Assembly (NCBI RefSeq): GCF_034387475.1
Contig: NZ_JAXCIL010000001.1
Coordinates: forward strand, 2,418,001 to 2,482,000
Direction of reading: 5' to 3'
Source of the DNA: Pseudomonas sp. Teo4
Lineage (GTDB): Bacteria; Pseudomonadota; Gammaproteobacteria; Pseudomonadales; Pseudomonadaceae
Length of the DNA stretch: 64,000 nucleotides
This document shows positions 25,723 through 34,000 of the stretch, piece by piece; within the stretch, counting starts at the first letter, position 1, and every line of letters begins with the position of its first letter. Under the pieces are notes generated by a model that saw only the letters and a program-made list of their open reading frames with translations, made no database searches and was not told where the DNA came from. The position numbers and the translations under genes were made by a program.

Positions 25723-26661
25723 TCAATGAGCATGCCCCATCGACCCGCGCACTGCCTGCACCTGCGCAGCCGTCACCGCAGCCGCATGGTTCGACCATCC
25801 CTTACGCAGGAACGTAGCCAACTCGGCAACTTCCGCATCGTCCATGCGTTCGGCAAAGCCTGGCATCGGCAACACCGACGGCGCTCGCTCGGTAGAAGGT
25901 GTCTGCGCGCCGGCCAGGATCACGTGGATCAACGCCGCCGGGTTATCGGCATTGATCACCGAGGCACCGTCCAGACGCGGGAACACCTGCGCCGCACCTT
26001 CACCGGAAACGAAGTGGCACGCCCCGCAGTTGTCCACGTACAGGCGCTCACCCAAGGTCAGGTCCTTGGCCGCGGTCAGCTTGGCGGTGGTGGCTTCGCT
26101 GCCCTGCGACTTGGCCGCTGGCGCCTTGCCCCCATCCAGTGACTTGAGAAAAGCCGCCATGGCCTGCAGGTCGGTGATACGCGCATTCCGGAATGAAGCG
26201 CCATTGAGGTTGACCAAGGCTGCGGCGTCCCGAATCTCTTGCTCAAGCTTGCCGTGGTTATCGGATTTGGAGCGAGAGAGGATGGAGTCGACCTTGTCGT
26301 TGACGGCATCCACCACGAATCGCACTGCAGTGTCACGACGGTTTGCTTCCACGTAATCGCATGTCGCAGCCCTACCCGCCTTGACCATGAAGCGCGTGTA
26401 ATCCCGAGCTGCTTTGAGCTTCTGGCCAGCTTCAGTGAAACCGAATTCTTCTGCGAGGTCATCCAGGAGGTTGTAGGTAGGCACGATGTACGCGTCGCCG
26501 TACCCTTCCACAACGTTTTTCATGGCCTGGGCGGCGTCAGCGAAGTGCTTGGCTTTGCCCATTGCAGCCAGGGTATCCCCAGCCAGCTGCTCAGCACGCC
26601 CCTGGGCTTCAGCAACAATCTTCGCGGAATCTGCAATGGCTTGCTTGAGTCGGGTTCTCAC
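25723..26661 (-). pseudogene. Chimeric reading frame: DUF4041-like fragment joined to the C-terminal haem domain of a cytochrome c
   Basis: 312 codons. Residues 1-~162 resemble the central part of DUF4041 proteins (often with a GIY-YIG-like C-terminal domain), for example CDYVEANRRDTAVRFVVDAV and KLEQEIRDAAALVNLNG. From about residue 163 it changes to cytochrome c: TDLQAMAAFLKSL, then the haem site CGACH (residues 212-216) and a distal Met in LPMPGFAERM. The cytochrome part resembles the last domain of multihaem subunits of alcohol or gluconate dehydrogenases. It lacks a signal peptide, so the haem domain could not mature. I read it as a recombination junction near 26175. Confidence 0.7.
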
Positions 26662-26767
26662 GGCTGACGGTCAGCTCCTCACCCATCACAGCAAGCTCGT
26701 TTTCGAGCAACAAGCACTGCTGCTCCAGCAACTCTTCCCGAGAAGCGATCATCAGCGATGTGTTCAT
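26659..26767 (-). pseudogene. 5' end of the DUF4041-like gene, separated by a frameshift
   Basis: An ATG at 26767 opens MNTSLMIASREELLEQQC and runs to about GEELTVSRE. A coiled-coil-like helix then continues in the next frame as TRLKQAIADSAKIVAEAQG, the start of the chimeric frame. A one-base shift near 26660 would join them. The gene was therefore already decayed, or the shift is a sequencing or programmed event. Confidence 0.5.
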
Positions 26768-27034
26768 GGTGAGCTTGCAAACAAGGAGGAGTACAAATGT
26801 TCTCCTTTCAAATTTAGCGGTATATACTGTATGCACCAACAGTATTTCAATGCATTGAAGCCCTCCGAATTGAGATATCTGAGTAGCCACTTAAGGTGCA
26901 AGCCCAAGGCCTGAAGGCCCCGTGATAGAGTGCTACCTGTCTAACACGCGCATGCGGGTATCGTCTCGCGGAGGTTGAGCCGACACGTGGAAATCACTGA
27001 GGGCAAGACAATTGAATAAGCACAGGTACTGCAC

Positions 27035-27430
27035 ATGACGCTGAAAACGTCGTTCGCCACAGTCCTCAAAGCTATTCGAAGCAAGCGAAATATTTCGCAG
27101 CGCGACTTCGGAGATACGAGTCGCACCTATCTGTCCAAGCTCGAAGGCGCTCGTAGCAGCATTACCTTGGACAAGCTAGAGCAGGTCAGTCAGCGGCTCG
27201 GCTTGAGTCCGCTGACGTTGATGACACTCACCCTATGTGCGGAAACAGGAAAACCGGCAATAGACCTCATCAGTCACCTTCGTGCAGAGATCGAAAGCCT
27301 GGAACGTGATGGGGGTTTGCCAGGACTGGAAATGGCGATGCAGGGCATCATTGCTCGAGCACCTCTTAAGCCGCAGGCGACTCAAACCCCGCCGGTTCAA
27401 CAGACAGAACTCTCCTTCGCGGTGTCATAA
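27035..27430 (+). CDS. Xre/Cro-family helix-turn-helix regulator
   Basis: 131 residues. The N-terminal HTH spans about residues 8-62 (KRNISQRDFGDTSRTYLSKLE, cut here to ISQRDFGDTSRTYLSKLE) with TLDKLEQVSQRLGLSPLTL. The C-terminal half is short with no recognised domain. Such small regulators are common near the ends of integrated elements. It lies just inside the inferred island edge; target unknown. Confidence 0.8.
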   Translation: MTLKTSFATVLKAIRSKRNISQRDFGDTSRTYLSKLEGARSSITLDKLEQVSQRLGLSPLTLMTLTLCAETGKPAIDLISHLRAEIESLERDGGLPGLEMAMQGIIARAPLKPQATQTPPVQQTELSFAVS

Positions 27431-27606
27431 CCGCCGGCTGTAGTGCGCATGCTAGAGCCAGTAAGTGATGATCTATATGCGCAAGAAGACGCAATAAGGC
27501 ATCGGCGATGCCAGCACCGCTCAAAACCTGAGCAATGAAAAGCAATTCTTAACCCATTAAGCGAAACGAGCTGAAGCATCGAACGCCCCCGAATGGAGTC
27601 ATGATA

Positions 27607-28278
27607 ATGGCTAGGCGAAAGCTGACGAGTCGACACCCCCTCGCGAAGCGATTCCCCCTGCTGGGAAAAGCAGTGCAACTGCTTCCGAAGACCTTGAGCT
27701 GGGCATCTGTAGCGACAACCCTCTTCATGGCTCCAGTTGCCTTCTATATGATCGGGCCAGATGATGTTTCCCGCTTTTTCAAGACGAGAGATACCTCTAT
27801 GGAGGAGGTGATTCGCGCAGCTGAGGCAGATAGCATCAACTACCCTATTGTAAGCAGTGAAGGCGCTGTAGTTAAGGTGATGCATGGGGCAGCATTGAAT
27901 GGTGATGTCCCGATCAGGGATCGAAACTTCCTGTTCTCCCTGGTCAGCCCATTCCGCCCGGCCACAATGAACACCATATTTCGAGGAGGCGACCGCTGCC
28001 GTTTCCTAGGCAAGGGGCAAGGTGTCTCAGAGAGCGCAAATGAAGGCTACATCGATATTGTAGGCATCAGCTGTGTAGACGATAGGGGCATGGCGTTCGA
28101 GATGTTCGCCAAGAGTGGAAGACGCCTTGGCTATGTCACCAATGTTGGCGACTTGGCTAGTACAGGGGTAAAAACTTCGAGCGAAGACGGTTTCCGCGTA
28201 TTGCGCCAGTACGACAACGTCGCCATTCGCTTCGATGAGCCCATCATGGCGTTAGCAGAACAGGGCGCAGTTCGCTAG
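27607..28278 (+). CDS. Unknown protein with one N-terminal membrane segment
   Basis: 223 residues from the ATG at 27607, chosen because GGAG lies 8 bases before it (an ATG at 27601 is too close). A basic N-terminus leads into a hydrophobic stretch (ASVATTLFMAPVAFYMIG), then a soluble domain of about 160 residues with two Cys (RCRFLG, GISCVDDRG). No family recognised. A strong terminator follows at once. The setting, beside Xre and MvaT genes, suggests element cargo. Confidence 0.6.
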   Translation: MARRKLTSRHPLAKRFPLLGKAVQLLPKTLSWASVATTLFMAPVAFYMIGPDDVSRFFKTRDTSMEEVIRAAEADSINYPIVSSEGAVVKVMHGAALNGDVPIRDRNFLFSLVSPFRPATMNTIFRGGDRCRFLGKGQGVSESANEGYIDIVGISCVDDRGMAFEMFAKSGRRLGYVTNVGDLASTGVKTSSEDGFRVLRQYDNVAIRFDEPIMALAEQGAVR

Positions 28279-28288
28279 GTCACCAAAG

Positions 28289-28317
28289 CCAAAAACGGCC
28301 CCTTGGGCCGTTTTTGA
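28289..28317 (+). terminator. Bidirectional rho-independent terminator
   Basis: AAAAACGGCCCCTTGGGCCGTTTTT: CGGCCC/GGGCCG stem flanked by A and T runs, between the convergent unknown gene and the MvaT-like gene. Confidence 0.85.
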
Positions 28318-28333
28318 TAGTAAAGAGAAATGC

Positions 28334-28699
28334 TCAGGAAACCCAAGACTCAACCTCTTCAGCGCCGTACTGAGCTTTCCATGCTTTCAGACCGCTGTGA
28401 TTGCCACCCTTGGTCTCGATAATTTCGCCGTTGTGTGGATTACGATAAGTCTTCACTTGACGTGGACGACGCGCCTGTTTTTCAGCGGCGACTGGTGCGC
28501 CAGCGCGACGGCCTGATTGTGGGTCGAGCAGGTTGATCACATCGCGCAGACTGTAGCCGTACTTGGCCAGCAGGTCACGCAGTTTGGTCTCAAACTCAAT
28601 TTCTTTCTGCAGCTCAGAGCTGCCCTTTAGTGCTTCGAGCTCGGCGAGCTGTGCGGCTAGCTGCTGTTCGAGCTGACGGAATTCTGCCAAACGAGACAT
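28334..28699 (-). CDS. MvaT/MvaU-family H-NS-like DNA-binding silencer
   Basis: 121 residues. The N-terminal ~60 residues are a coiled-coil oligomerisation region (FRQLEQQLAAQLAELEAL). The C-terminal part carries the family signature YRNPHNGEIIETKGGNHSGL and AWKAQYGAEEVESW, the AT-rich-DNA binding domain. MvaT proteins (TurA-E in P. putida, Pmr on plasmid pCAR1) silence horizontally acquired AT-rich genes. The copy here, at the island edge, may be an element-borne family member. RBS GAGG before ATG. Confidence 0.9.
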   Translation of the reverse strand: MSRLAEFRQLEQQLAAQLAELEALKGSSELQKEIEFETKLRDLLAKYGYSLRDVINLLDPQSGRRAGAPVAAEKQARRPRQVKTYRNPHNGEIIETKGGNHSGLKAWKAQYGAEEVESWVS

Positions 28700-28854
28700 T
28701 GATTTTCCTCAGGGTAACAATGTAGATGAAGCGTCTATCTTACATCATCACCTTCCCCGAGATAAATCAATCTAGGAATGGAAACTTTCGCTGAGATGGC
28801 ACTAACTACGCCGGCACCTCAGCATGGGCGTAGAGCGCTCCAAGGATAGCCAAG

Positions 28855-29814
28855 CTAGTGAGGTACCCGATTCGTCACCCGACCTACCGTCTGAGAAGGA
28901 AGCTCGCCGAAAAACTCCTGATAGTATTTCGAGAACCGCCCCAGATGACTGAACCCAGCATCCAATGCGGCTCCTTGAATTTTGTCATGCGGAGAAAGAA
29001 GCAAAAGTTTTCGCGCAATATTCAAACGTACCGTACGAACATAGTTCGACGGAGACATCCCCATAATCGACTCAAAACTATACTGAAGAGTTCGTCGGCT
29101 CACCTTAAGATGATTACACATCTCCAGCACACCAAACTCCTCATTAGAGAAGTTCTCAAACAACAACTCACAGCTTCGATCAACGATGTAGGCACGGGTA
29201 CTAGGAGGCAACACCTGAAGACCTGCATCAGTCTCGCTTAGAGAAATCTCTTGAATAGACCCCATTAAACGCGCAACATCTGAGAGACCGACATCCAAGC
29301 CACGACCTTCAGTTAAACTTTGCAAAATTGTTTTTTGAAAGTCCAACACCGAGCCTTGGGACGGAGTTATGAATGCTTCAAAAGCCCCCTTGAAAGATGA
29401 AATCTTGGCACCTTCAGCTAGGTGTTCGTAAAAGAACCCCCTATCCAAAGTCACTATATAAGCGCATATAGTACTTTTCGAGACCGCGTGAATAGGCTTG
29501 CCTGATGAAAAATGAAAACTTCCCGAATTCACATATCGGCCATTTAAGAGAATATCACTATCACCCTGAATATTTATCAGCATGACCCTATCAGATGGCA
29601 CATAGCCGATTTGCTCAACCAGTGGAGTATCGATTATCTCCTTGGTGATGCGCACCCGCTTGTCCAACAGAACGTCAGTGAGACTACCATGGAATCTCGC
29701 CTTCTTCTCCAATTGGTGGTAACGGTTATCGAGCCACTGGTCTAGGCCATTTGCGTGCTCGCAAACATCGTTGGAGACAGATACACGTACAGGGGAGGTA
29801 CCAACAGCATTCAT
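28855..29814 (-). CDS. AraC-family transcriptional regulator
   Basis: 319 residues. The N-terminal ~200 residues are a ligand-sensing region (EutR/XylS-like AraC_binding_2 style). The C-terminus has two HTH motifs: FGVLEMCNHLKVSRRTLQYS and a second near DKIQGAALDAGFSHLGRFSK, followed by YYQEFFGELPS. It sits at the left end of the catabolic cluster, transcribed away from the unknown genes and towards the MvaT gene. It is the best local candidate for the regulator of the 20-bp element found in front of six cluster promoters, but no copy lies in its own upstream region. Confidence 0.9.
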   Translation of the reverse strand: MNAVGTSPVRVSVSNDVCEHANGLDQWLDNRYHQLEKKARFHGSLTDVLLDKRVRITKEIIDTPLVEQIGYVPSDRVMLINIQGDSDILLNGRYVNSGSFHFSSGKPIHAVSKSTICAYIVTLDRGFFYEHLAEGAKISSFKGAFEAFITPSQGSVLDFQKTILQSLTEGRGLDVGLSDVARLMGSIQEISLSETDAGLQVLPPSTRAYIVDRSCELLFENFSNEEFGVLEMCNHLKVSRRTLQYSFESIMGMSPSNYVRTVRLNIARKLLLLSPHDKIQGAALDAGFSHLGRFSKYYQEFFGELPSQTVGRVTNRVPH

Positions 29815-30120
29815 GATCGTTCACATCCAGGCACGGGAGCAACATCATTTGTCAGGCAATTAATGTGCCATCACAGGGGTGAAGCCACCACGTTTCACAA
29901 TATATAATAACAATATACCAAAACCTGACAGGCGGGGAAAATCTTGAACGGATTCGATGAGTGGAGTAATAACTAGCCACCTTAATAATGATTTAGCTAA
30001 CAAACAATCACCAAAATAACCAATTGGAATATGAAAGCAGCATAATTAAGCACCGTTTTCGCTCCTGCTTGCGAGAAAATGAGGCAGGAACAGAATGCTG
30101 TTACCGCGGCGTTACCGTTT
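29815..30120. other. Upstream region of the AraC gene
   Basis: About 300 AT-rich bases without a gene. It includes an A/T stretch (ATATATAATAACAATATACC near 29900) likely to hold the araC-type promoter. No repeat of the cluster motif is seen here. Confidence 0.4.
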
Positions 30121-30123
30121 AAC

Positions 30124-30154
30124 ACAAAAAGGGCGCCTTGGGCGCCCTTTTTTG
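30124..30154 (-). terminator. Rho-independent terminator of the SDR operon
   Basis: AAAAAGGGCGCCTTGGGCGCCCTTTTTT: GGGCGCC/GGCGCCC stem with flanking A and T runs, 13 bases after the last SDR stop. Confidence 0.88.
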
Positions 30155-30166
30155 TTACGGAAGCTT

Positions 30167-30928
30167 TTACTCAAAATGGCCAGCAGTAACGCCACCATCA
30201 ATCGCGTAGATGATACCGTTAGTATATCCTGCATCCTCGGAAGACAAATGTTGAATTACCTTACCTACCTCTTCCGGGGCAGCGAAGCGACCAAGAGGAA
30301 TTTCTTTCATATAGGAGAGCTTCTCCTCTTCCGGATTAGCCGACTCAGCAAATAACTGATCCATCATTTGGGTCTGGACAAAACCTGGGCAGACCGCGTT
30401 GGAACGAATTCCAAATTTTCCATAATCCAGTGCCAAACAACGAACCAAACCAATGACGCCATGTTTTGAGGCACAATACGCTGCGTAGCCCGAAGCACCG
30501 CGAACACCTGCGTCGGAGCTCACGGCAACGAAGCTACCACCCTTCTGCTCCATGAATACTTCCATGGCACTTTTTGCAAGAAGGTAGGTTCCAGTGAGGT
30601 TGACGGAGATCTGTAAATCCCAATCGCCTCGTGGCATTTGATCAATCCGACCTGTGCGAGCCACACCCGCACACGAAACAACAGCCGACACCCACCCGAA
30701 GCGCTCTTTGGTATAAGCTACTAGAGCACTGACTTCAGATTCGTTGGCGGCATCGACGGCACGATAATCAAAAACACCACCGATGGACTTGATTTTCTCA
30801 GCCGTTTGCTCCAGGCCCGCTAGGTCGCGGTCAGCACCCACAACTACGTATCCACGCTTGGCAAATACAAGCGATGTAGCCTGCCCGATACCGGAAGCTG
30901 CGCCAGTGATGATTGCTACGTTTTTCAT
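30167..30928 (-). CDS. Short-chain dehydrogenase/reductase (SDR) 1
   Basis: 253 residues, a classical SDR: TGAASGIGQ cofactor motif, catalytic YAAYCASK and a Ser in SFVAVSSDAG, C-terminal IYAIDGGVTAG. GGAGAGAATC precedes the ATG. It oxidises an alcohol or reduces a ketone with NAD(P). It is the last of four co-directional genes (cupin, DJ-1-like, SDR 2, SDR 1) whose promoter carries the shared 20-bp element. Two SDRs in tandem often act on different stereoisomers or on consecutive hydroxyls. Confidence 0.9.
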   Translation of the reverse strand: MKNVAIITGAASGIGQATSLVFAKRGYVVVGADRDLAGLEQTAEKIKSIGGVFDYRAVDAANESEVSALVAYTKERFGWVSAVVSCAGVARTGRIDQMPRGDWDLQISVNLTGTYLLAKSAMEVFMEQKGGSFVAVSSDAGVRGASGYAAYCASKHGVIGLVRCLALDYGKFGIRSNAVCPGFVQTQMMDQLFAESANPEEEKLSYMKEIPLGRFAAPEEVGKVIQHLSSEDAGYTNGIIYAIDGGVTAGHFE

Positions 30929-30962
30929 GATTCTCTCCAATTTCTGACTCAGTTGCTTCGGC

Positions 30963-31706
30963 TTACTGAGCGAGGAAACCACCATCGATCACAAACTCAG
31001 CACCGGTAGCAAACTTAGACTCATCGGAGGCGAGGAACAGTGCCATATTGGCGATATCGATGGGCTCTCCCAAATGACCAATTGGGTGGAGTTTGGCCAA
31101 GCGCGCAAGTTCCACTGGGTCATCCCCTACCATCGGGGTTTTGATATAGCCCGGGTGGATACTGTTGACCCTGACCTTGTAGCCTTTGCGCCCGGCGTGA
31201 AGCGCGGCGGATTTCGTGAGGTTGCGAACACCAGCCTTCCCGGCGCTGTATGCGGCATAGGTATCGATACCAACGATACCCTCGATTGAGGACAAGTTGA
31301 TGATCGATCCACCTAGTGCCTTCAGGGCTTTCATGCCGTGCTTGGTGCCGAAGAAGGTGCCATTGAGGTTAACGTCGAGCTCACGCTTCCAGTCCTCGAA
31401 GCTAACGTCCTCGACATTGCCAGGAACTGCAATGCCCGCACTGTTCATTACCACATCAACTTTGCCAAAACGGGCATGCGCCTGTTCGAACAGATCAACC
31501 CAGTTAGACTCCTCTCGGACGTCGAGCCGGACGAAAATGGCTTCACTACCTGCGGCAACAACCTCACCAATCAGCGAGGCGGCAGCTTGCTCGTTGATAT
31601 CACCGAGGACGAGCTTGGCGCCCTCCTGAGCAAAGCGAAGTGCGGTTGCCCTTCCAAGTCCCGAGCATGCTCCGGAGATGACGGCGATTTTTCCTTCAAG
31701 GCGCAT
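30963..31706 (-). CDS. Short-chain dehydrogenase/reductase (SDR) 2
   Basis: 247 residues with SGACSGLGR, NSAGIA and the catalytic YAAYSAGK. The start at 31706 gives the normal SDR N-terminus (MRLEGKIAVISGACSGLGR); the frame is open further upstream but that part has no SDR similarity. It lies 34 bases before SDR 1 and 11 bases after the DJ-1-like gene. Substrate unknown. Confidence 0.9.
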   Translation of the reverse strand: MRLEGKIAVISGACSGLGRATALRFAQEGAKLVLGDINEQAAASLIGEVVAAGSEAIFVRLDVREESNWVDLFEQAHARFGKVDVVMNSAGIAVPGNVEDVSFEDWKRELDVNLNGTFFGTKHGMKALKALGGSIINLSSIEGIVGIDTYAAYSAGKAGVRNLTKSAALHAGRKGYKVRVNSIHPGYIKTPMVGDDPVELARLAKLHPIGHLGEPIDIANMALFLASDESKFATGAEFVIDGGFLAQ

Positions 31707-31717
31707 ACCCGACCCCC

Positions 31718-32401
31718 TTACTTCTTGTTGATCTGCGCGAGGAATCTCTGCGCGACTGCTGCCGAAGAGGCGGGGTTCTGACCCGTAATGACCAAGCCAT
31801 CCTGAACAGAGTAATCGCCCCAATCCGACGTTTTGGTGTAGTGGGCACCGAGCGCCTTCAGGTCGGTTTCAACGAGATACGGAACGTGCTCGACCATTGC
31901 TACAGCCGCCTCTTCGCTGTCGCTGAACGCGGTCACATTGAGACCCTTAACAAGCGGGCTGCCATCTGCCTTCTTGACCTCAAGCAGCGCGCAACCGGCA
32001 TGGCAGATGGTGGCGACAGGTTTACCGGAGGCTAGCAATGACTCGATCAGGCGAATCGATGCCTGGTCATGACGCAGATCCCAGAGCGGGCCATGACCAC
32101 CTGGGTAGATCGCACCGGCAACCGCTGCGGCGCTCACGCTCGACAGCTCGGCGGTGCTTTCCAAGTCATGGTGCAGCTCAGCATCCTTGGCAAAGCGAGC
32201 GTAAATCTCACTGCCCTTGAGAGCCTCGACCGACGCTGGGTCGATGGGCGCGTTACCACCCTTGGGCGTGGCCAGGAGAGTTGGCTGACCGGCGTCTTTC
32301 AACGCGTAGTAGGGAGCCAGGAACTCTTCGAGCCACAGGCCAGTGCTACGACCAGTATCACCGAGTACAGTGTGGGAAGTCAGGACGAATACGACGCTCA
32401 T
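31718..32401 (-). CDS. DJ-1/PfpI-superfamily protein (type 1 glutamine amidotransferase-like)
   Basis: 227 residues with the nucleophile-elbow Cys in ATICHAGCALLEVKK and the preceding GGHGPLWDLRHD. It resembles the Hsp31-like and ThiJ/PfpI branch (glyoxalase III, deglycase or isocyanide-hydratase type activities). In a catabolic operon it may detoxify a reactive dicarbonyl or hydrolyse a pathway intermediate. Exact reaction unknown. Confidence 0.85.
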   Translation of the reverse strand: MSVVFVLTSHTVLGDTGRSTGLWLEEFLAPYYALKDAGQPTLLATPKGGNAPIDPASVEALKGSEIYARFAKDAELHHDLESTAELSSVSAAAVAGAIYPGGHGPLWDLRHDQASIRLIESLLASGKPVATICHAGCALLEVKKADGSPLVKGLNVTAFSDSEEAAVAMVEHVPYLVETDLKALGAHYTKTSDWGDYSVQDGLVITGQNPASSAAVAQRFLAQINKK

Positions 32402-32466
32402 GTTTCAGCCTCAGGTAGTGAGAAAATGACAAGAACAAGGGCGAGCAATGGCCCACCCTTGTCGGC

Positions 32467-32910
32467 TTACTGGGTCTGCTCGCTCCAAAGTTTCTGGGCG
32501 TCGTAGCAGGTCTGGTTGAGCTGCGAGCCGTCCTTCAGCAGCCAGCTGATCGGGCCAACCATTTGAAGGATGAACGTGGTGTCGGCGAGCATTTTGGTTT
32601 CTTCATGCTCGGCACCCGTGGCCTCATACAGGTAGCCATCCTTGATGCACAGAGCGCCGCCATTCTCAGGGCCGCCGCGCAGCTCCAGGATGCCGTCGAA
32701 GACATAGCCCTCGGCTGGGCCGTGATGGATGTGGGGTGCCAGAATCGAGCCATTCGGGCAGAAGAACATGACCGTCCAGATACCGAATTCTGGGGCCACG
32801 TGCAGGAGCTTCCATTTAACGCCACCGGAGTGGAATTGCTCGGGGAAGTCTTGCCATTGGACTTCGTTGACTTGGACGTATGCGTCTTGTGGTTTTTGGA
32901 CTTGCATCAT
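32467..32910 (-). CDS. Cupin-domain protein, possible diketone-cleaving dioxygenase
   Basis: 147 residues, one cupin barrel. Metal ligands probably lie in APHIHHGPAEGYVFDG (His, His, Glu) with further His in GAEHEET. It recalls small cupins such as the acetylacetone dioxygenase Dke1 and 2,4'-dihydroxyacetophenone dioxygenase, which cleave C-C bonds next to carbonyls; this is a resemblance, not proof. It is the first gene of the SDR operon, with the shared 20-bp element 65 bases before its start. Two adjacent ATGs (32910, 32907) are possible. Confidence 0.8.
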   Translation of the reverse strand: MMQVQKPQDAYVQVNEVQWQDFPEQFHSGGVKWKLLHVAPEFGIWTVMFFCPNGSILAPHIHHGPAEGYVFDGILELRGGPENGGALCIKDGYLYEATGAEHEETKMLADTTFILQMVGPISWLLKDGSQLNQTCYDAQKLWSEQTQ

Positions 32911-32974
32911 CAGGCCTCGCTCTGGTCGTGCATTGAATTTCTGATGACCTCAAGCTAACACCCACCTCTGGAGC

Positions 32975-32994
32975 CCCCTATCCGGTTTTGGCAA
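32975..32994 (-). promoter_or_regulatory. Shared 20-bp element, copy B (cupin-SDR operon)
   Basis: Coding strand TTGCCAAAACCGGATAGGGG, a member of the consensus TTGCCRAWWYYGGMTANKGG. 65 bases upstream of the cupin start. Confidence 0.65.
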
Positions 32995-33028
32995 CCCATC
33001 ACTGGCGAAGCAATGTCCTTTCCTGAGG

Positions 33029-33067
33029 GCAAAAAAATGCCGGCAACACCTTCCCAGCGCTGCCGGC
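33029..33067 (-). terminator. Rho-independent terminator of the hydrolase gene
   Basis: On the minus strand GCCGGCA and TGCCGGC form a stem, followed by ATTTTTTT. 30 bases after the alpha/beta hydrolase stop. Confidence 0.8.
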
Positions 33068-33096
33068 CAACCAAAGAAATTAGGGCTGTAGAGGGA

Positions 33097-33987
33097 TCAC
33101 AGATGCTTCGCAAACCACTCGATAGCGTACTGGGAGGACTTGTCGAAGCCCGAGAGGTAAGGGTCGAAATGACCACCTTCCAGCAGTTCCAGGCGCTTAG
33201 GCTGCAGCGCCTGCTCGTAGGCTTTCAACGCAAGGTCGGTAACCGTCAGAGCGTCGTGTTTGGCCACCAGCATTAGCAACGGCGTTGGACTGATCCGGTC
33301 AATCACACTACCTGGCTCGTACTCATTGAGCATCTCGACACTGCGTAAGGTGACCTCATTGCGCCAGGCCGGTGCCCTCTCCTTCTGACTACCTACAAAG
33401 AAGTCGTAGGAGTCTTGGCCAGGCAGCGCGCAGTCACTTTTCGGGTCTTCGTTCACCACTTCAAGCATCACAGGTTCAGCACCTTGATACCGGGCGGCAC
33501 GATCCTCTTCGAAGGCAGCAAACAGGCCAGGCAGAAGATCAGGCCGAACAGCCAGACGAAGATCCATAGAGCCACTAATGTCTGGAACCTGAGCCACCAC
33601 GCATTTCACGCGTCGGTCGAAAGCGGCCACCTGCAGCACATGACCGCCACTGTAACTCGACCCCCAGACGCCAATGCGAGAAGGGTCTACCTGCTGTAGC
33701 GTGGCCGCAAAGGTAATCGCATCACGATAGTCACGGATCTGCAGGACAGGGTCGACTTCTTGACGAGGAAAGCCCTCGCTGGCACCGAAATTGCGATTGT
33801 CATAGATCAGAACCGCGAAACCAGCATCGGCGAACGCTTCGCCGTACTTGTCCAGGTACTGCTCTTTGACCGCAGTGAAGCCGTGAGCCATCACGATGGC
33901 AGGGAAGCGACCACTGCTACCAGGACTGAAGAGCCAGCCCGCCAGAGTCAAACCATCCTGTGTTTTGAACGCAATATCAGTACGCAC
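33097..33987 (-). CDS. Alpha/beta hydrolase (dienelactone-hydrolase-like)
   Basis: 296 residues. It has an oxyanion region AIVMAHGFTAVKEQYLDKYG, the nucleophile elbow GVWGSSYSGG (Ser), an Asp probably in LVAKHDALTV and His in EGGHFDPYLSG. This layout is shared by DLH-type and polyketide-hydrolase-like enzymes that cut esters, lactones or C-C bonds of diketones. It starts with GTG, with AAGGAG 8 bases upstream, 13 bases after the oxygenase gene. It may hydrolyse the oxygenase product or an ester substrate. Confidence 0.87.
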   Translation of the reverse strand: MRTDIAFKTQDGLTLAGWLFSPGSSGRFPAIVMAHGFTAVKEQYLDKYGEAFADAGFAVLIYDNRNFGASEGFPRQEVDPVLQIRDYRDAITFAATLQQVDPSRIGVWGSSYSGGHVLQVAAFDRRVKCVVAQVPDISGSMDLRLAVRPDLLPGLFAAFEEDRAARYQGAEPVMLEVVNEDPKSDCALPGQDSYDFFVGSQKERAPAWRNEVTLRSVEMLNEYEPGSVIDRISPTPLLMLVAKHDALTVTDLALKAYEQALQPKRLELLEGGHFDPYLSGFDKSSQYAIEWFAKHL

Positions 33988-34000
33988 CTGGAATTTCTCC

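Noticed and set aside
29870..29885. CRP-like site TGTGCCATCACA before the AraC gene
   Set aside because: Spacing between the halves is 3 bases rather than 6.
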